A DNA stretch of 64,000 nucleotides from Paraflavitalea devenefica. GTDB lineage: Bacteria > Bacteroidota > Bacteroidia > Chitinophagales > Chitinophagaceae. Every line of letters begins with the position of its first letter. Within the stretch, counting starts at the first letter, position 1. The position numbers were made by a program, and so were the translations under genes. The stretch lies in NCBI RefSeq assembly GCF_011759375.1, contig NZ_JAARML010000001.1:1178001-1242000 (forward strand), read 5' to 3'. Below are positions 50,748-59,798 of the stretch, one piece after another. The notes under the pieces were generated by a model. That model did no database searches and was not told the origin of the DNA. It worked only from the letters and a program-made list of their open reading frames with translations.

Positions 50748-50834
50748 TCCGTAAATTTACGGCCTGATTTTTGTGGTTGCCGCCGATTTTCCATTTTTTT
50801 TGGCAGGAAAGGCGGATAAAACCCCCTGACGAAC

Positions 50835-52322
50835 ATGGCACTGAGTCAAAGCTTACAACAAAAATTATTACAAAAACTTTCGCCCCAGCAGATTCAATTA
50901 ATGAAGCTGCTGCAGGTGCCTACTGCCAACCTCGAAGAGCGGATCAAGGAGGAATTGGAGGAAAACCCGGCATTGGAGGTTTCTGATGAAGATCATGAAG
51001 ACCAGTTTGAATCAGAGGTAAAGGATGAATTTGAGAGTGCAGAAGACGACTTTGAACCGGATGGAAGTGAAGATGAATATGGTAATATTGATATCAGCGA
51101 ATATGTGAGTGATGATGACGGAGAGATAGCAGAGTATAAGATGAAGGACGACAATTATCCGGAAGTGGATGATAATAAGGTGATCCCGTACCGGGTAGAG
51201 ACGTCTTTTCATGAGCACCTGCTGGAGCAGCTGGGCATGCTGAAGCTGGATGACCGCCAGCGGCGGATCGCTGAGCAGATCGTGGGTAGTATTGATGATG
51301 ACGGATACCTCCGGCGTGAGGCCTCGGCCATTGTGGATGACCTGGCTTTCCGGCAGAATATTGACAGCAATGAGCAGGAAGTAGAAGGTGTGATACGGCT
51401 GATACAACATTTTGACCCGCCCGGCGTAGGCGCCCGCAACCTGCAGGAATGCCTGCTGCTGCAATTACAGCGGCAAAAGGTACATGGGAGGAGGGTTGAC
51501 ACCGCGATTGATGTGCTGACGAATTATTTTGACGAGTTTACCAAGAAGCATTACGATAAGATCCAGCGCGGACTGAACCTGAGTGATGAAGGATTGAAGG
51601 ACGTGATCAGCCATATTATCCGTCTTACCCCCAAGCCCGGCGGCAATCATGGGGATATTAACAAGGCGGAAAGTTATGTGGTGCCGGATTTCTTCATTTT
51701 CAATAATGGCGGAAAGCTGGAACTGACCCTGAACTCAAAGAATGCGCCTGATCTCCGCATCAGTGAAGGATACCGGGAGATGCTGAAGGAATATGATAAG
51801 GGCAGCAAGAAGGATAAGCGGCAGAAGGAAGCGGTACTGTTCATTAAGCAAAAGATAGATGCGGCCAAATGGTTTATTGATGCGATCAAGCAACGGCAAC
51901 ACACACTTACCAGTGTGATGGAAACGATCATGGATTATCAGCGGGATTTTTTCCTCACCGGTGATGAAACAACATTAAGGCCCATGATCCTGAAGGATAT
52001 AGCAGAACGCACCGGGCTGGATATCTCTACGGTGAGCCGTGTGGCGAATAGCAAGTTTGTACAAACAGAGTTCGGGACTTACCGGCTGAAGTTTTTCTTC
52101 AGTGAATCTTTGAGCACCGATAGCGGAGAAGAGGTGAGCACCCGTGAGGTGAAGAAGATCTTAAGCGACCTGATTGAAGGGGAAAGCAAGAAGAAACCGC
52201 TGAGCGATGAAAAATTAACCGATATGCTCCAGGAAAAAGGCTATAATATTGCACGCAGAACTGTAGCCAAGTACCGGGAGCAATTGAATATCCCGGTAGC
52301 GAGACTGCGCAAAGAATTATGA
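50835..52322 (+). CDS. rpoN: RNA polymerase sigma-54 factor RpoN
   Basis: A 495-residue sigma-54. Region I is the Gln/Leu-rich SQSLQQKLLQKLSPQQIQLMKLLQV near 4-28, with LEERIKEELEENPALEV next, and the acidic linker near 48-110. The core-binding domain is around 120-260 (RRIAEQIVGSIDDDGYLRRE, FDPPGVGARNLQECLLLQLQ), the HTH near 395-415 (DISTVSRVANSKFVQTEFG) and the RpoN box ARRTVAKYREQLNIP near 475-489. It needs an AAA+ activator; one of NtrC type is encoded at 63019. The stop overlaps the next gene as ATGA. Confidence 0.98.
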   Translation: MALSQSLQQKLLQKLSPQQIQLMKLLQVPTANLEERIKEELEENPALEVSDEDHEDQFESEVKDEFESAEDDFEPDGSEDEYGNIDISEYVSDDDGEIAEYKMKDDNYPEVDDNKVIPYRVETSFHEHLLEQLGMLKLDDRQRRIAEQIVGSIDDDGYLRREASAIVDDLAFRQNIDSNEQEVEGVIRLIQHFDPPGVGARNLQECLLLQLQRQKVHGRRVDTAIDVLTNYFDEFTKKHYDKIQRGLNLSDEGLKDVISHIIRLTPKPGGNHGDINKAESYVVPDFFIFNNGGKLELTLNSKNAPDLRISEGYREMLKEYDKGSKKDKRQKEAVLFIKQKIDAAKWFIDAIKQRQHTLTSVMETIMDYQRDFFLTGDETTLRPMILKDIAERTGLDISTVSRVANSKFVQTEFGTYRLKFFFSESLSTDSGEEVSTREVKKILSDLIEGESKKKPLSDEKLTDMLQEKGYNIARRTVAKYREQLNIPVARLRKEL

Positions 52323-52996
52323 TGGAAAATATTGTTGCTCATCCCCCTCCTTTAAACGGTGGCGAAGATTACCGGCAGCCAGCGACACTCCGCTTCCTGG
52401 CCCATTTTTTTTCTTATGTGTTCCATCCCCTGTTTATCCCGGCGTATGTAACCGCTTTTCTTTTATATATCCATCCATTGGCTTTTGCGGGTTATTCTGA
52501 CCAGCGGAAGTTCTTTTCCCTGATCGCTGTATTTTTCACGAGTAGCTTTTTACCAGCTTTTTCTGTTTTCCTGATGTGGAGGCTGGGATTTATTGAGTCT
52601 ATCTTCCTGCGCACCCAAAAGGAACGGATCATTCCCTATGCTGCTGCTATTATTTTCTATTTCTGGGTATGGTATGTTTTCCGTAACCAGCATGAGACGC
52701 CTGTTTTCTTTGTACATTTTTTATTGGGCAGCTTCCTGGCCGTATGCGGCGCCTGGATGTGGAATATCCGGCTGAAGGTGAGCATGCATGCTACTGCAGT
52801 AGGCGGCATGGTGATGTTTTTCCTGTTGCAGGTATTGAACCGCCAGGAAGTAACGGGCCAATATTTAGCGGTGGCCCTGCTGGTAGCCGGTATTGTTTGC
52901 ACTTCACGCCTGATGGTGAGTAATCATAGCCGGCAGGAGATTTATATCGGCTTGTTTACAGGAATGGCCTGCCAGTTGGTTGCCTGGTGGTTGTAA
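52319..52996 (+). CDS. Membrane protein coupled to rpoN (PAP2-like C-terminus)
   Basis: A 225-residue protein with about six helices. The N-terminal 25 residues are hydrophilic. A conserved-looking KVSMHATAVGG near 155-165 and SNHSRQEIYIGLFTG near 200-214 recall the His-containing motifs of PAP2 phosphatases, but the complete KxxxxxxRP motif is not seen, so the enzyme class is unproven. It starts at the ATGA overlap with rpoN and thus is made from the same message. No functional link to sigma-54 is known to me. Confidence 0.7.
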   Translation: MMENIVAHPPPLNGGEDYRQPATLRFLAHFFSYVFHPLFIPAYVTAFLLYIHPLAFAGYSDQRKFFSLIAVFFTSSFLPAFSVFLMWRLGFIESIFLRTQKERIIPYAAAIIFYFWVWYVFRNQHETPVFFVHFLLGSFLAVCGAWMWNIRLKVSMHATAVGGMVMFFLLQVLNRQEVTGQYLAVALLVAGIVCTSRLMVSNHSRQEIYIGLFTGMACQLVAWWL

Positions 52997-53017
52997 TAGA
53001 GGCTGGCGACCGAATAC

Positions 53018-53063
53018 AAAAAGAAAAGCCCAACCATAGGGTACGAACCTATATTGAGCTTTC
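53018..53063 (-). terminator. Rho-independent terminator
   Basis: On the minus strand AAAGCTCAA pairs with TTGGGCTTT, with inner ATAGG/CCTAT, followed by TTTTCTTTTT. It lies about 35 bases beyond the stop of the L,D-transpeptidase gene. Confidence 0.75.
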
Positions 53064-53097
53064 CCGCCTTCAAACCATCTGAAGTTTATGTCCAAGC

Positions 53098-53874
53098 CTA
53101 GCCGTTCAATATGTTGGACTTTGCCAGATAGTATTTTGTAGGATGGTAGATGAAGAGACATGAACCATCTTTAATTGTTTCGATTACCTGATCTAATTGA
53201 TTGACCGGTACAGCCGGGCATCCGAGGCTGCGGCCAGGGAACTTATTTTCCTTTAGCCAGCGCTTTCCCACGTAGGTAGAACTGTGGATGACGATCCTCC
53301 GCTCAAATGCTTTGTCATTGATCCCTGTTTCCAATCCATCAATGTTTAATGAAAGGCCATTGGCGCCCTGATAGGTATTGCGGGTGATGTAAAAGCCCAG
53401 GCTGCTTTTATAAGAATCCGGTTTATTGGAAAATTTCCAGGCATATTCTTTACCAGAGCGCTTTCCATGTGCTACATAGGTATTGATGAGCAGCTTTGTA
53501 TGCGCCAGGTCTATTACATACAATCTTTTTTTGCGCGATGACTGGCTGAAATCGCAAATGGATAATACACTATCATTGACAAGACTTTCCGCGCGCATGA
53601 GCTTTTTGTATCCTTTGAGGGCATATTCCAGCGCTTCCCTTTTAAGCCCCAGGCGTTGCAGGTGTAAACTGTCATAGAGAAAGGTCACCTCTTCACACAA
53701 TCGTTCCTGTGCGGATTTGACAACTGTATTGGCGGGGGAATGGTAGAGTATTAAGGACACCGGCTTTTTAAACCCTATATGGTTTTCCCTGTTGTTACCG
53801 GACATGAATACCGGCCATGCTACAAAAAGGCATACCAGGGTAACAGCCAATATGGATCGAAAGAAGGGGTACAT
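53098..53874 (-). CDS. Murein L,D-transpeptidase family protein (YkuD_2-type), paralogue
   Basis: A 258-residue exported protein, paralogous to the 13922 gene: FSQSSRKKRLYVIDLAHTKLL, VAHGKRSGKEYAWKFSN, SSLGFYITRNTYQGANGLSL, IVIHSSTYVG and GRSLGCPAVP with Cys near 219. An N-terminal hydrophobic segment (ILAVTLVCLFVAWPVFM) directs export. The two copies share block order but little else in the N-terminal 50 residues. It converges with the rpoN operon, with a terminator between. Confidence 0.85.
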   Translation of the reverse strand: MYPFFRSILAVTLVCLFVAWPVFMSGNNRENHIGFKKPVSLILYHSPANTVVKSAQERLCEEVTFLYDSLHLQRLGLKREALEYALKGYKKLMRAESLVNDSVLSICDFSQSSRKKRLYVIDLAHTKLLINTYVAHGKRSGKEYAWKFSNKPDSYKSSLGFYITRNTYQGANGLSLNIDGLETGINDKAFERRIVIHSSTYVGKRWLKENKFPGRSLGCPAVPVNQLDQVIETIKDGSCLFIYHPTKYYLAKSNILNG

Positions 53875-54079
53875 GGATTTAAGGGTACATCAACTATTTT
53901 ATGATGCGTGGTTATTTACCGGTTTATAAACGGCAGGCAGGGAGGAAATAGTATAGGATCTCCGGGCTCCGCAGCAGGGATTTTTATTGTGTAGTAATTT
54001 GAGGGAACCCCTTAATATATTTTCAATGACTATATGAGCACGGGCCTGGTTGAGGTTGAATGCAATAACTATCAGGGAG

Positions 54080-55117
54080 TTATTTTACCGGGATGTCATT
54101 AGAGCCTGTTCTTTGACTGAATTCATTGACATAAATCTTGATCATGAGCAAGAAAAGAGAGATCAGAATGGGGCCGAAGATAAGGCCAATAAAGCCAAAC
54201 ATGCTGACACCAATGATGACCCCAAAGACGGTGATCATGGGGTGTACATCGCCCAGTTTTTTTTGCAGCCAAAAGCGGAACACATTGTCTACCACGCCTA
54301 CCACACCAAAGCCATATATGAGCATAATGATCCCTTTACCGGAATTACCTTCGGCAAAGAAGACAAGGCTGAGGGGGATATAGGCCAGTGCAGCACCTAC
54401 CACCGGCAGCATGGCGGCAATACAGGTGATGACAAACCAGAAGACGGGTTCTTCCACACCCAAAAAGATGTAGCCTACCAGCGCTACCAATCCCTGTAGC
54501 AAGGCAATAAGCGGTATGCCAATAGCATTGGAGTTAACCAGGAGGTTGAGTTCCCTACGCAGCAGCAGGATGTTTTCATCTTTGAGTGGCACCCATTCAT
54601 AGAAATGGGATTCCATTTTACGCCCATCCACCAGCATGAAGTACAGAATGAAATACATCATGACTACGGTGGTAAGGGTATTGAAGGTAGCGCCTAATAT
54701 TTTAGGCAGTGTTTCTGCTCCTATGGTGGAAAGGCGGCGGATGTTTTCATCGGTTATGATGTTAATACCGTACCGTTGTTCATATTTATTGATGAAGTCC
54801 TGGATAGAAGTGAGCAGTTCGGAGGAGTGTTCGATGGCAAAGGCGATCCTGGAGGTCATCATGTTGGCAAATACAAGTATTGGCAGCATGATGATCAGGA
54901 AAGAGAGCAGCATGAGAATAGCAGCAGCGAGGTTCTTGTTCCACTTGTGCTTGCCCTGTAAGATAAACATGTATTTGCGCATGAGCACATAGAGGGTATA
55001 GGCGCCGAGGAATGCAGGAATAAAGATCTTTAAGTGAATGAAGAGTACAATGCCAATGAGAATGATGGTAATGAGTAATAATATCTGGCGTATGGCGTTG
55101 TTCGAAATGGAATTCAT
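54080..55117 (-). CDS. AI-2E family (TqsA/PerM-like) membrane transporter
   Basis: A 345-residue protein with about eight helices: ILLLITIILIGIVLFIHLKIFIPAFLGAY at the start, then ILMLLSFLIIMLPILVFANM. The typical GVEEPVFWFVITCIAAMLPVVGAALAYIPLSLVFF block lies near 220-255, and DVHPMITVFGVIIGVSMFGFIGLIFGPILISLF near 290-325. These are hallmarks of the AI-2E/UPF0118 family. Members export autoinducers, osmolytes or protons depending on the species; substrate unknown. It follows the MATE gene after 120 bases of repeat-bearing spacer. Confidence 0.9.
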   Translation of the reverse strand: MNSISNNAIRQILLLITIILIGIVLFIHLKIFIPAFLGAYTLYVLMRKYMFILQGKHKWNKNLAAAILMLLSFLIIMLPILVFANMMTSRIAFAIEHSSELLTSIQDFINKYEQRYGINIITDENIRRLSTIGAETLPKILGATFNTLTTVVMMYFILYFMLVDGRKMESHFYEWVPLKDENILLLRRELNLLVNSNAIGIPLIALLQGLVALVGYIFLGVEEPVFWFVITCIAAMLPVVGAALAYIPLSLVFFAEGNSGKGIIMLIYGFGVVGVVDNVFRFWLQKKLGDVHPMITVFGVIIGVSMFGFIGLIFGPILISLFLLMIKIYVNEFSQRTGSNDIPVK

Positions 55118-55236
55118 AGCTGGTTACTGGTTTCTGGTTACTGGTAAACCGGCCCTTATGGGCAGCCTGCCGCATCATTTAATATGATGCGACAAGCTAC
55201 ACATAAAGTCCCAGAAACCGGTAACCGGTAGCAGGT
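55118..55236. repeat. Nested inverted repeats between MATE and AI-2E genes
   Basis: Two CTGGTTACTGG copies in tandem near 55130-55155 and inverse CCAGAAACCGGTAACCGG near 55210-55230 form a large inverted pair, with an inner GCATCAT/ATGATGC hairpin near 55172-55190. The spacer is likely a structured RNA or terminator region. Confidence 0.5.
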
Positions 55237-56634
55237 TTAAATCTTTACTTTTTTCCAGGCTCCCCGCCGGAAGATGATGACACCAGCAATACTAATGCCT
55301 GCTTCGGCGGTAAGTATGGCGATGAATACGCCGGTAGGCCCCCATTGCAGTGTAATGGACAGCAGGTAAGCAACCGGGATCTGGAAGAGCCAAAAGCCAA
55401 AGAAATTAATGAAGGTGGGCGTTTTGGTATCGCCCGCTCCGTTAAAAGCGCTGGTGACTACCATCCCTACCCCGTAAAAGATATAGCCGAGACTGACTAT
55501 ATGAATCGCCTCTGTAGCAACTTTTACCACGCCGGCATCCTTGTTCATGAAGGAGGTGATGTATTCGGACCCTACCAGGAAGATAAGAATGACGACAGCC
55601 ATGAAGATGGCGTTGTATTTGGCCGTTTTCCATACGGATTGTTCGGCCCGTTCCGGCTGCTGTGCACCCAGGTTTTGCCCCACCAGTGTAGCGGCCGCAT
55701 TGCTCATGCCCCAGGCCGGTAGCAGGAAGAACATGAGGATGCGGATAGCTACTCCATAACCAGCTACCGCCTCTTCGCCAAAACGGGTTATGAGCCTGGC
55801 CAGGAACATCCAACTGGCAGAGGCAATAAAAAACTGGATAAAAACTACCCATGAGAGATCGAAGAGCGTTTTAAAAATACCCAAATCGAGTGTGAAATGT
55901 GAACGTTTGATACGCAGCAGCCCTTTCCCCCTGAATAAGTGGTATAACTGGAATAGGACACCAACGCCCCTTCCAATGGTAGTAGCAATGGCCGCACCGG
56001 TCAATCCATAGTAATGGATGAGGATAGGACAGAGGATGATGTTGCACCCGTTGGCTATCCACAATGACCACATGGCAATGGCCGCATTGCCGGCACCGCG
56101 GAAGATACCGTTGATGAGGAATAAGAGCATGATGACAACAGAACCGCCAAACATGATGCGCGTATAAGGCGTACCAAGCGCTATTACTTCCTGAGACCCA
56201 CCCATGATCTGCAGGATATACGGCGCAAAAAAGGCCCCCGACAAGCTAATAACGACGGTGATGAGTAAGGCCAGGTTAATAGCCTGTGCGCCCGATTTGG
56301 CAGCCAGGTCAATGTTCTTTTCTCCTACCCGCCTGGCCACTATAGCCGTGGCTCCCATACTGAGCGCAATGGCTACCGAGTATAGGATGGTAAGTACAGA
56401 TTCTGTTAATACTACTGTGTTTACAGCCTGCCGGCCATGCTCTGTTCTGCCTACAAAGTACATATCGACCAGCGCAAAGACACTTTCCATGACCATTTCA
56501 AGGATCATGGGAATGGCAAGCAGGAGCACTCCTTTACGAATGCTGCCCTGTGTAAAATCCTGGTGTTCTCCTTTCAGCGCCTGTATGATAAATGAAAACA
56601 CAGACGTTTTGTTGGTTGTTTGGTTCAATGGCAT
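55237..56634 (-). CDS. MATE family multidrug efflux transporter
   Basis: A 465-residue membrane protein with twelve helices in two pseudo-repeats: RKGVLLLAIPMILEMVMESVFALVDMYFVGR near 31-61 and ALSMGATAIVARRVGEKNIDLA near 93-115 in the first half, LIPAWG-like PAWGMSNAAATLVGQNLGAQQPERAEQS near 312-338 in the second. Asn and Asp in these segments are typical of the family. It exports cationic compounds using sodium or proton gradients. It is transcribed away from the efflux operon at 56997, with 362 bases between. Confidence 0.9.
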   Translation of the reverse strand: MPLNQTTNKTSVFSFIIQALKGEHQDFTQGSIRKGVLLLAIPMILEMVMESVFALVDMYFVGRTEHGRQAVNTVVLTESVLTILYSVAIALSMGATAIVARRVGEKNIDLAAKSGAQAINLALLITVVISLSGAFFAPYILQIMGGSQEVIALGTPYTRIMFGGSVVIMLLFLINGIFRGAGNAAIAMWSLWIANGCNIILCPILIHYYGLTGAAIATTIGRGVGVLFQLYHLFRGKGLLRIKRSHFTLDLGIFKTLFDLSWVVFIQFFIASASWMFLARLITRFGEEAVAGYGVAIRILMFFLLPAWGMSNAAATLVGQNLGAQQPERAEQSVWKTAKYNAIFMAVVILIFLVGSEYITSFMNKDAGVVKVATEAIHIVSLGYIFYGVGMVVTSAFNGAGDTKTPTFINFFGFWLFQIPVAYLLSITLQWGPTGVFIAILTAEAGISIAGVIIFRRGAWKKVKI

Positions 56635-56882
56635 ACGAACTCCTTTCTTGAGTTTGAATTAATAAAATAGATAATAGCTGTGAAGACCGCTACATAAAGC
56701 GGACAGAGGGGGTAATAAATATGTTCCCGGTTTACTTAAGCGATATATCCGGCGAACGTGGAGACTTTCATATTACAATGGTATTGAGATTTTCAAAACT
56801 AAAGAAATTAACTATCTGAACCAAGATTGTCTGCGCCTTGATTTTGGGGATCTACTGGATTTGATAAAATAATTTATCGGTC

Positions 56883-56906
56883 AAAATGTTCGATACCGGA
56901 CATTTT
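56883..56906. promoter_or_regulatory. Dyad AAAATGT-N10-ACATTTT, activator site candidate
   Basis: AAAATGTTC and GGACATTTT arms, perfect over seven bases with an additional C:G pair, centred about 85 bases before the predicted sigma-54 start site. The location suits an upstream activator sequence for an NtrC-type protein. Confidence 0.5.
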
Positions 56907-56953
56907 CTGTTTTCTGTTTTATGATAAAGCATTGATTATAACCGATCTGCGAT

Positions 56954-56968
56954 TGGCATCCGGCTTGG
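56954..56968 (+). promoter_or_regulatory. Sigma-54 (-24/-12) promoter candidate
   Basis: TGGCATCCGGCTTGG matches the -24/-12 consensus TGGCACGN4TTGC in TGGCA and TTG with correct spacing; the last C is G and two inner bases differ. It predicts a start site near 56980, about 17 bases before the HlyD ATG. An NtrC-like activator is the sixth gene of this operon, supporting the match. Confidence 0.6.
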
Positions 56969-56996
56969 AAGATATAAGCCAAACTGAAACAATCGC

Positions 56997-58244
56997 ATGG
57001 ACAGCGCATTATCCCCCGACATTATCCGAAAACGCAGAAGAAAGGTTATTCTTTCGGTGGCCCTTATCGTGGTACTTCTTGTAGCAAGCCTGTGGCTGCT
57101 ACAGCATTCTTTATCCTCATCGGTTAAACGATCGGCTATCACAACGGCGGTAGTGGAAAAAGGCGATGTCGAGAATACCCTTACGGCCACCGGGGAAATA
57201 TTGCCTGAATTTGAAGAGGTGATTACCAGTCCCATTAATGCCGTGATCAAAAATGTGCTGCTGGATGCGGGTACTGCCGTTAATGCCGGACAATCTGTAC
57301 TGGAACTGGACAAGGAGTTTACAAAGCTGGAACTGGAAAAGCTGAAGTTCCAATTGGAATTGAAACAGAATAATATCACCAAGTTGAAGTTGCAATTGGA
57401 TAAGAGTTTTTATGACATGAAAGCGAACGACTCGATCAAACAGCTAAAGATCAATAGTCTCCAGGCAGCCGTACAGGATGCCAGGCGATTGTTTAAAGCA
57501 GGTGGCGGTACCCGCGAGGAAGTAGAACAGGCAGAGCTGGACCTGAAGGTGGCCCAACTGGAAAAGCGGCAACTGGAAAATGAGATCCGGAATAAACAGA
57601 TGACAATGCACGCCGACATGCGCGAATCGGAGATAGCCGCCCAGATACAATATAAGGACCTGGATGAGCTGGAACGGAAGCTGGTACAGGCCAATATTGT
57701 GGCTACCCGTAACGGCGTGATCACCTGGGTGAATAAAAATATAGGTTCCAAGATCAGTGAAGGAGAGTCGCTGGTAAAAGTAGCCAACCTGGGAAGTTTT
57801 AAGATCGTGGGCCATATTTCTGATGCGTTTGCCAACCAGGTGCGCATTGGCATGCCTGTGATTGCCCGGATTAACGACTCCCTGCTAAGAGGGGTAGTGA
57901 TCAATGTTCATCCTGCTATACAAAATAACGTTTTGTCTTTCGATGTGCAACTGGACGACCGCAGCAATAAGCTGTTACGCCCCAATTTGAAACTGGAAAT
58001 TTTCCTGGTGACGGCTACCAGCAAACAAGTAATGCGGATTGCCAACGGGCCTGCTTATAAGGGGGCAGCGACACAGGATTTTTTTGTGGTGCAAAACGGC
58101 AAGGCTATCCGCAGAATGGTCCACGTGGGATTATCCAATTTTGATTATGTGGAACTGAAAGATAATGTTACACCAGGTGAGGTGATTATTACAACGGATA
58201 TGAGCCAGTACAAACACCTGAAGGAAATTACGATTAAAGATTAA
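56997..58244 (+). CDS. HlyD/MacA-type periplasmic adaptor of ABC exporter
   Basis: A 415-residue membrane fusion protein. A single N-terminal helix (KVILSVALIVVLLVASLWLLQHSL) near 14-37 anchors it in the inner membrane. VEKGDVENTLTATGEILPEFEEVI starts the barrel/lipoyl region, and the long coiled coil runs about 100-220 (LEKLKFQLELKQNNITKLKLQLDK and VAQLEKRQLENEIRNKQ). GVITWVNKNIGSKISEGESLVKVAN is the second lipoyl half. It bridges the ABC permeases and the TolC-type channel encoded next. It is first in an operon with sigma-54 control. Confidence 0.9.
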   Translation: MDSALSPDIIRKRRRKVILSVALIVVLLVASLWLLQHSLSSSVKRSAITTAVVEKGDVENTLTATGEILPEFEEVITSPINAVIKNVLLDAGTAVNAGQSVLELDKEFTKLELEKLKFQLELKQNNITKLKLQLDKSFYDMKANDSIKQLKINSLQAAVQDARRLFKAGGGTREEVEQAELDLKVAQLEKRQLENEIRNKQMTMHADMRESEIAAQIQYKDLDELERKLVQANIVATRNGVITWVNKNIGSKISEGESLVKVANLGSFKIVGHISDAFANQVRIGMPVIARINDSLLRGVVINVHPAIQNNVLSFDVQLDDRSNKLLRPNLKLEIFLVTATSKQVMRIANGPAYKGAATQDFFVVQNGKAIRRMVHVGLSNFDYVELKDNVTPGEVIITTDMSQYKHLKEITIKD

Positions 58245-58253
58245 GCGGTATTT

Positions 58254-59717
58254 ATGAAACGGATCAGCTATACAAGCCTTTTATTGATATTGACAGGTTA
58301 CCGGCTTACGGCCCAGACAGTCAAAGACACCCTATGGCTACAGTTGCCCCAGGTAGTGGAAATGGCCCGGAATCAGTCTATTGCTGCCAAGCAGGCTGTA
58401 ACTTTAAAAGAAAACCGGTACTGGCAATGGCGTACTTATCAATCCAATTACAAGCCACAACTGGTGTTGGACGGCAGGTTGCCGGGCTACAGCAAAACTT
58501 ACCAGGAAATCCTGCAACCCAATGGGACCATTGACTTTCAACCGGTGAAGAATAATAACTCCTCCCTGAACTTGTCGCTGGAACAAAGTATTGCCCAAAC
58601 CGGCGGTACCATTTTCGGCACCACGCAGTTGCAGCGGTTCGATGATTTTGACCGGAAGAATACTTTGTACAATGGTGTTCCGTATGCGTTGGGATACAGT
58701 CAGCCCCTGTTTATGTTCAACAGCCTGAAATGGGATAAACGCATTGAACCCCTGAAATACCAGGAGAGCCGGCAGGAGTATATTGAATCCATGGAACAGA
58801 TCGCTATTAATGCAAGCGGCTATTTTTTCGACCTGCTGCTGGCACAGGTAAACCTGCAGATCGCAGAAACCAATTTTAATAATACAACGAATATCCTCCG
58901 TATTGCCAATGAGAAGTTTGAGCTGGGTAAAATATCGCGCAATGAGATCTTACAGCTTCAGCTTGAGCTGCTGAAGTCGCAAAAGTCGGTAGCCAGCGCC
59001 AGGCGGGATATGGAGATCGCCGTTTTGAACCTGCGTGCTTATATGGGATTGTCGGGTGATGATAAGATAGCGCTGAAATTGCCGGAGAATGCCATTAACG
59101 TAGCAGTATCCGCCGACAAGGTATTGACAGAGGCCTTTGCCAACCGTTCTGACGCCATCGCATTCCAGCGAAAGATCATTGAGGCGAAACGGGATGTAGC
59201 AAAAGCAAAAGGTGATAATAGTTTAAATGCTACCCTTACTGCCCGGCTGGGATTTTCCAAGAGCGCGCTTAATTTACCGGGTGTTTACAAATCGCCCAAA
59301 GACCAACAGCAGCTTCAACTGGCATTTGATATTCCTATATTGGACTGGGGCCGTTCCCGCTCGCGGTTAAAGACAGCCCAGGCCAATCAGAAGTTTATAG
59401 CCTACGAGGTGGAACAGGAACAACAGGTATTCCGGCAGGAGATATTTACCCAGGTGACTTTATTTTCTATGATGCAGGACCAACTGAGCCTGACTGCGCA
59501 GGCAGACAGTATTGCTTCGGAAAAGTACCAGATTGCGCGGGAACGGTATGTGCTGGGACATTTAAGTATTACCGACCTGAGCATTGCTTTCCAGGAGAAG
59601 GACCAGGCAAAGCGCGATTATATTTATGCCTTGCGTGATCTGTGGGGCGCGTATTATCAGCTTCGCTATCTTTCCCTGTATGATTTTGAGAAAAATGAAA
59701 AGATCAGTTATAAATAA
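58254..59717 (+). CDS. TolC-type outer membrane efflux protein
   Basis: A 487-residue outer membrane factor with a signal peptide (MKRISYTSLLLILTGYRLTAQ). The two long coiled helical hairpins are visible (LLAQVNLQIAETNFNNTTNILRIANEKFELGKISRNEILQL and the second repeat around 395-470 with KYQIARERYVLGHLSITDLSIAFQEKDQAKRDYI), as in TolC. The preceding gene ends 9 bases earlier. Together with the adaptor and the ABC subunits it forms a tripartite exporter. Confidence 0.9.
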   Translation: MKRISYTSLLLILTGYRLTAQTVKDTLWLQLPQVVEMARNQSIAAKQAVTLKENRYWQWRTYQSNYKPQLVLDGRLPGYSKTYQEILQPNGTIDFQPVKNNNSSLNLSLEQSIAQTGGTIFGTTQLQRFDDFDRKNTLYNGVPYALGYSQPLFMFNSLKWDKRIEPLKYQESRQEYIESMEQIAINASGYFFDLLLAQVNLQIAETNFNNTTNILRIANEKFELGKISRNEILQLQLELLKSQKSVASARRDMEIAVLNLRAYMGLSGDDKIALKLPENAINVAVSADKVLTEAFANRSDAIAFQRKIIEAKRDVAKAKGDNSLNATLTARLGFSKSALNLPGVYKSPKDQQQLQLAFDIPILDWGRSRSRLKTAQANQKFIAYEVEQEQQVFRQEIFTQVTLFSMMQDQLSLTAQADSIASEKYQIARERYVLGHLSITDLSIAFQEKDQAKRDYIYALRDLWGAYYQLRYLSLYDFEKNEKISYK

Positions 59718-59798
59718 AGCCGTGAGCTTTGAGCTGCAAGCTTTGAAGCAATAGAAATATAATTTTAAAACTATTATTAAACCAGACAATACAACCGT
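59718..59798. repeat. GAGCTTTGAGCTGC repeat, copy 1
   Basis: The 81-base spacer between tolC-like and ABC genes has GAGCTTTGAGCTGC at 59725-59738 with inverse GCAAGCTTTGAAGC beside it. The same word recurs at 60485-60498 in the next spacer of the same operon. Confidence 0.5.

Larger units (their letters stand above)
56635..56996. other. Divergent regulatory region of MATE and HlyD operons
   Basis: 362 bases with a sigma-54 promoter candidate at 56954-56968 facing the HlyD gene and a dyad at 56883-56906. No gene is seen. The MATE side shows no good -7 box. Confidence 0.6.
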
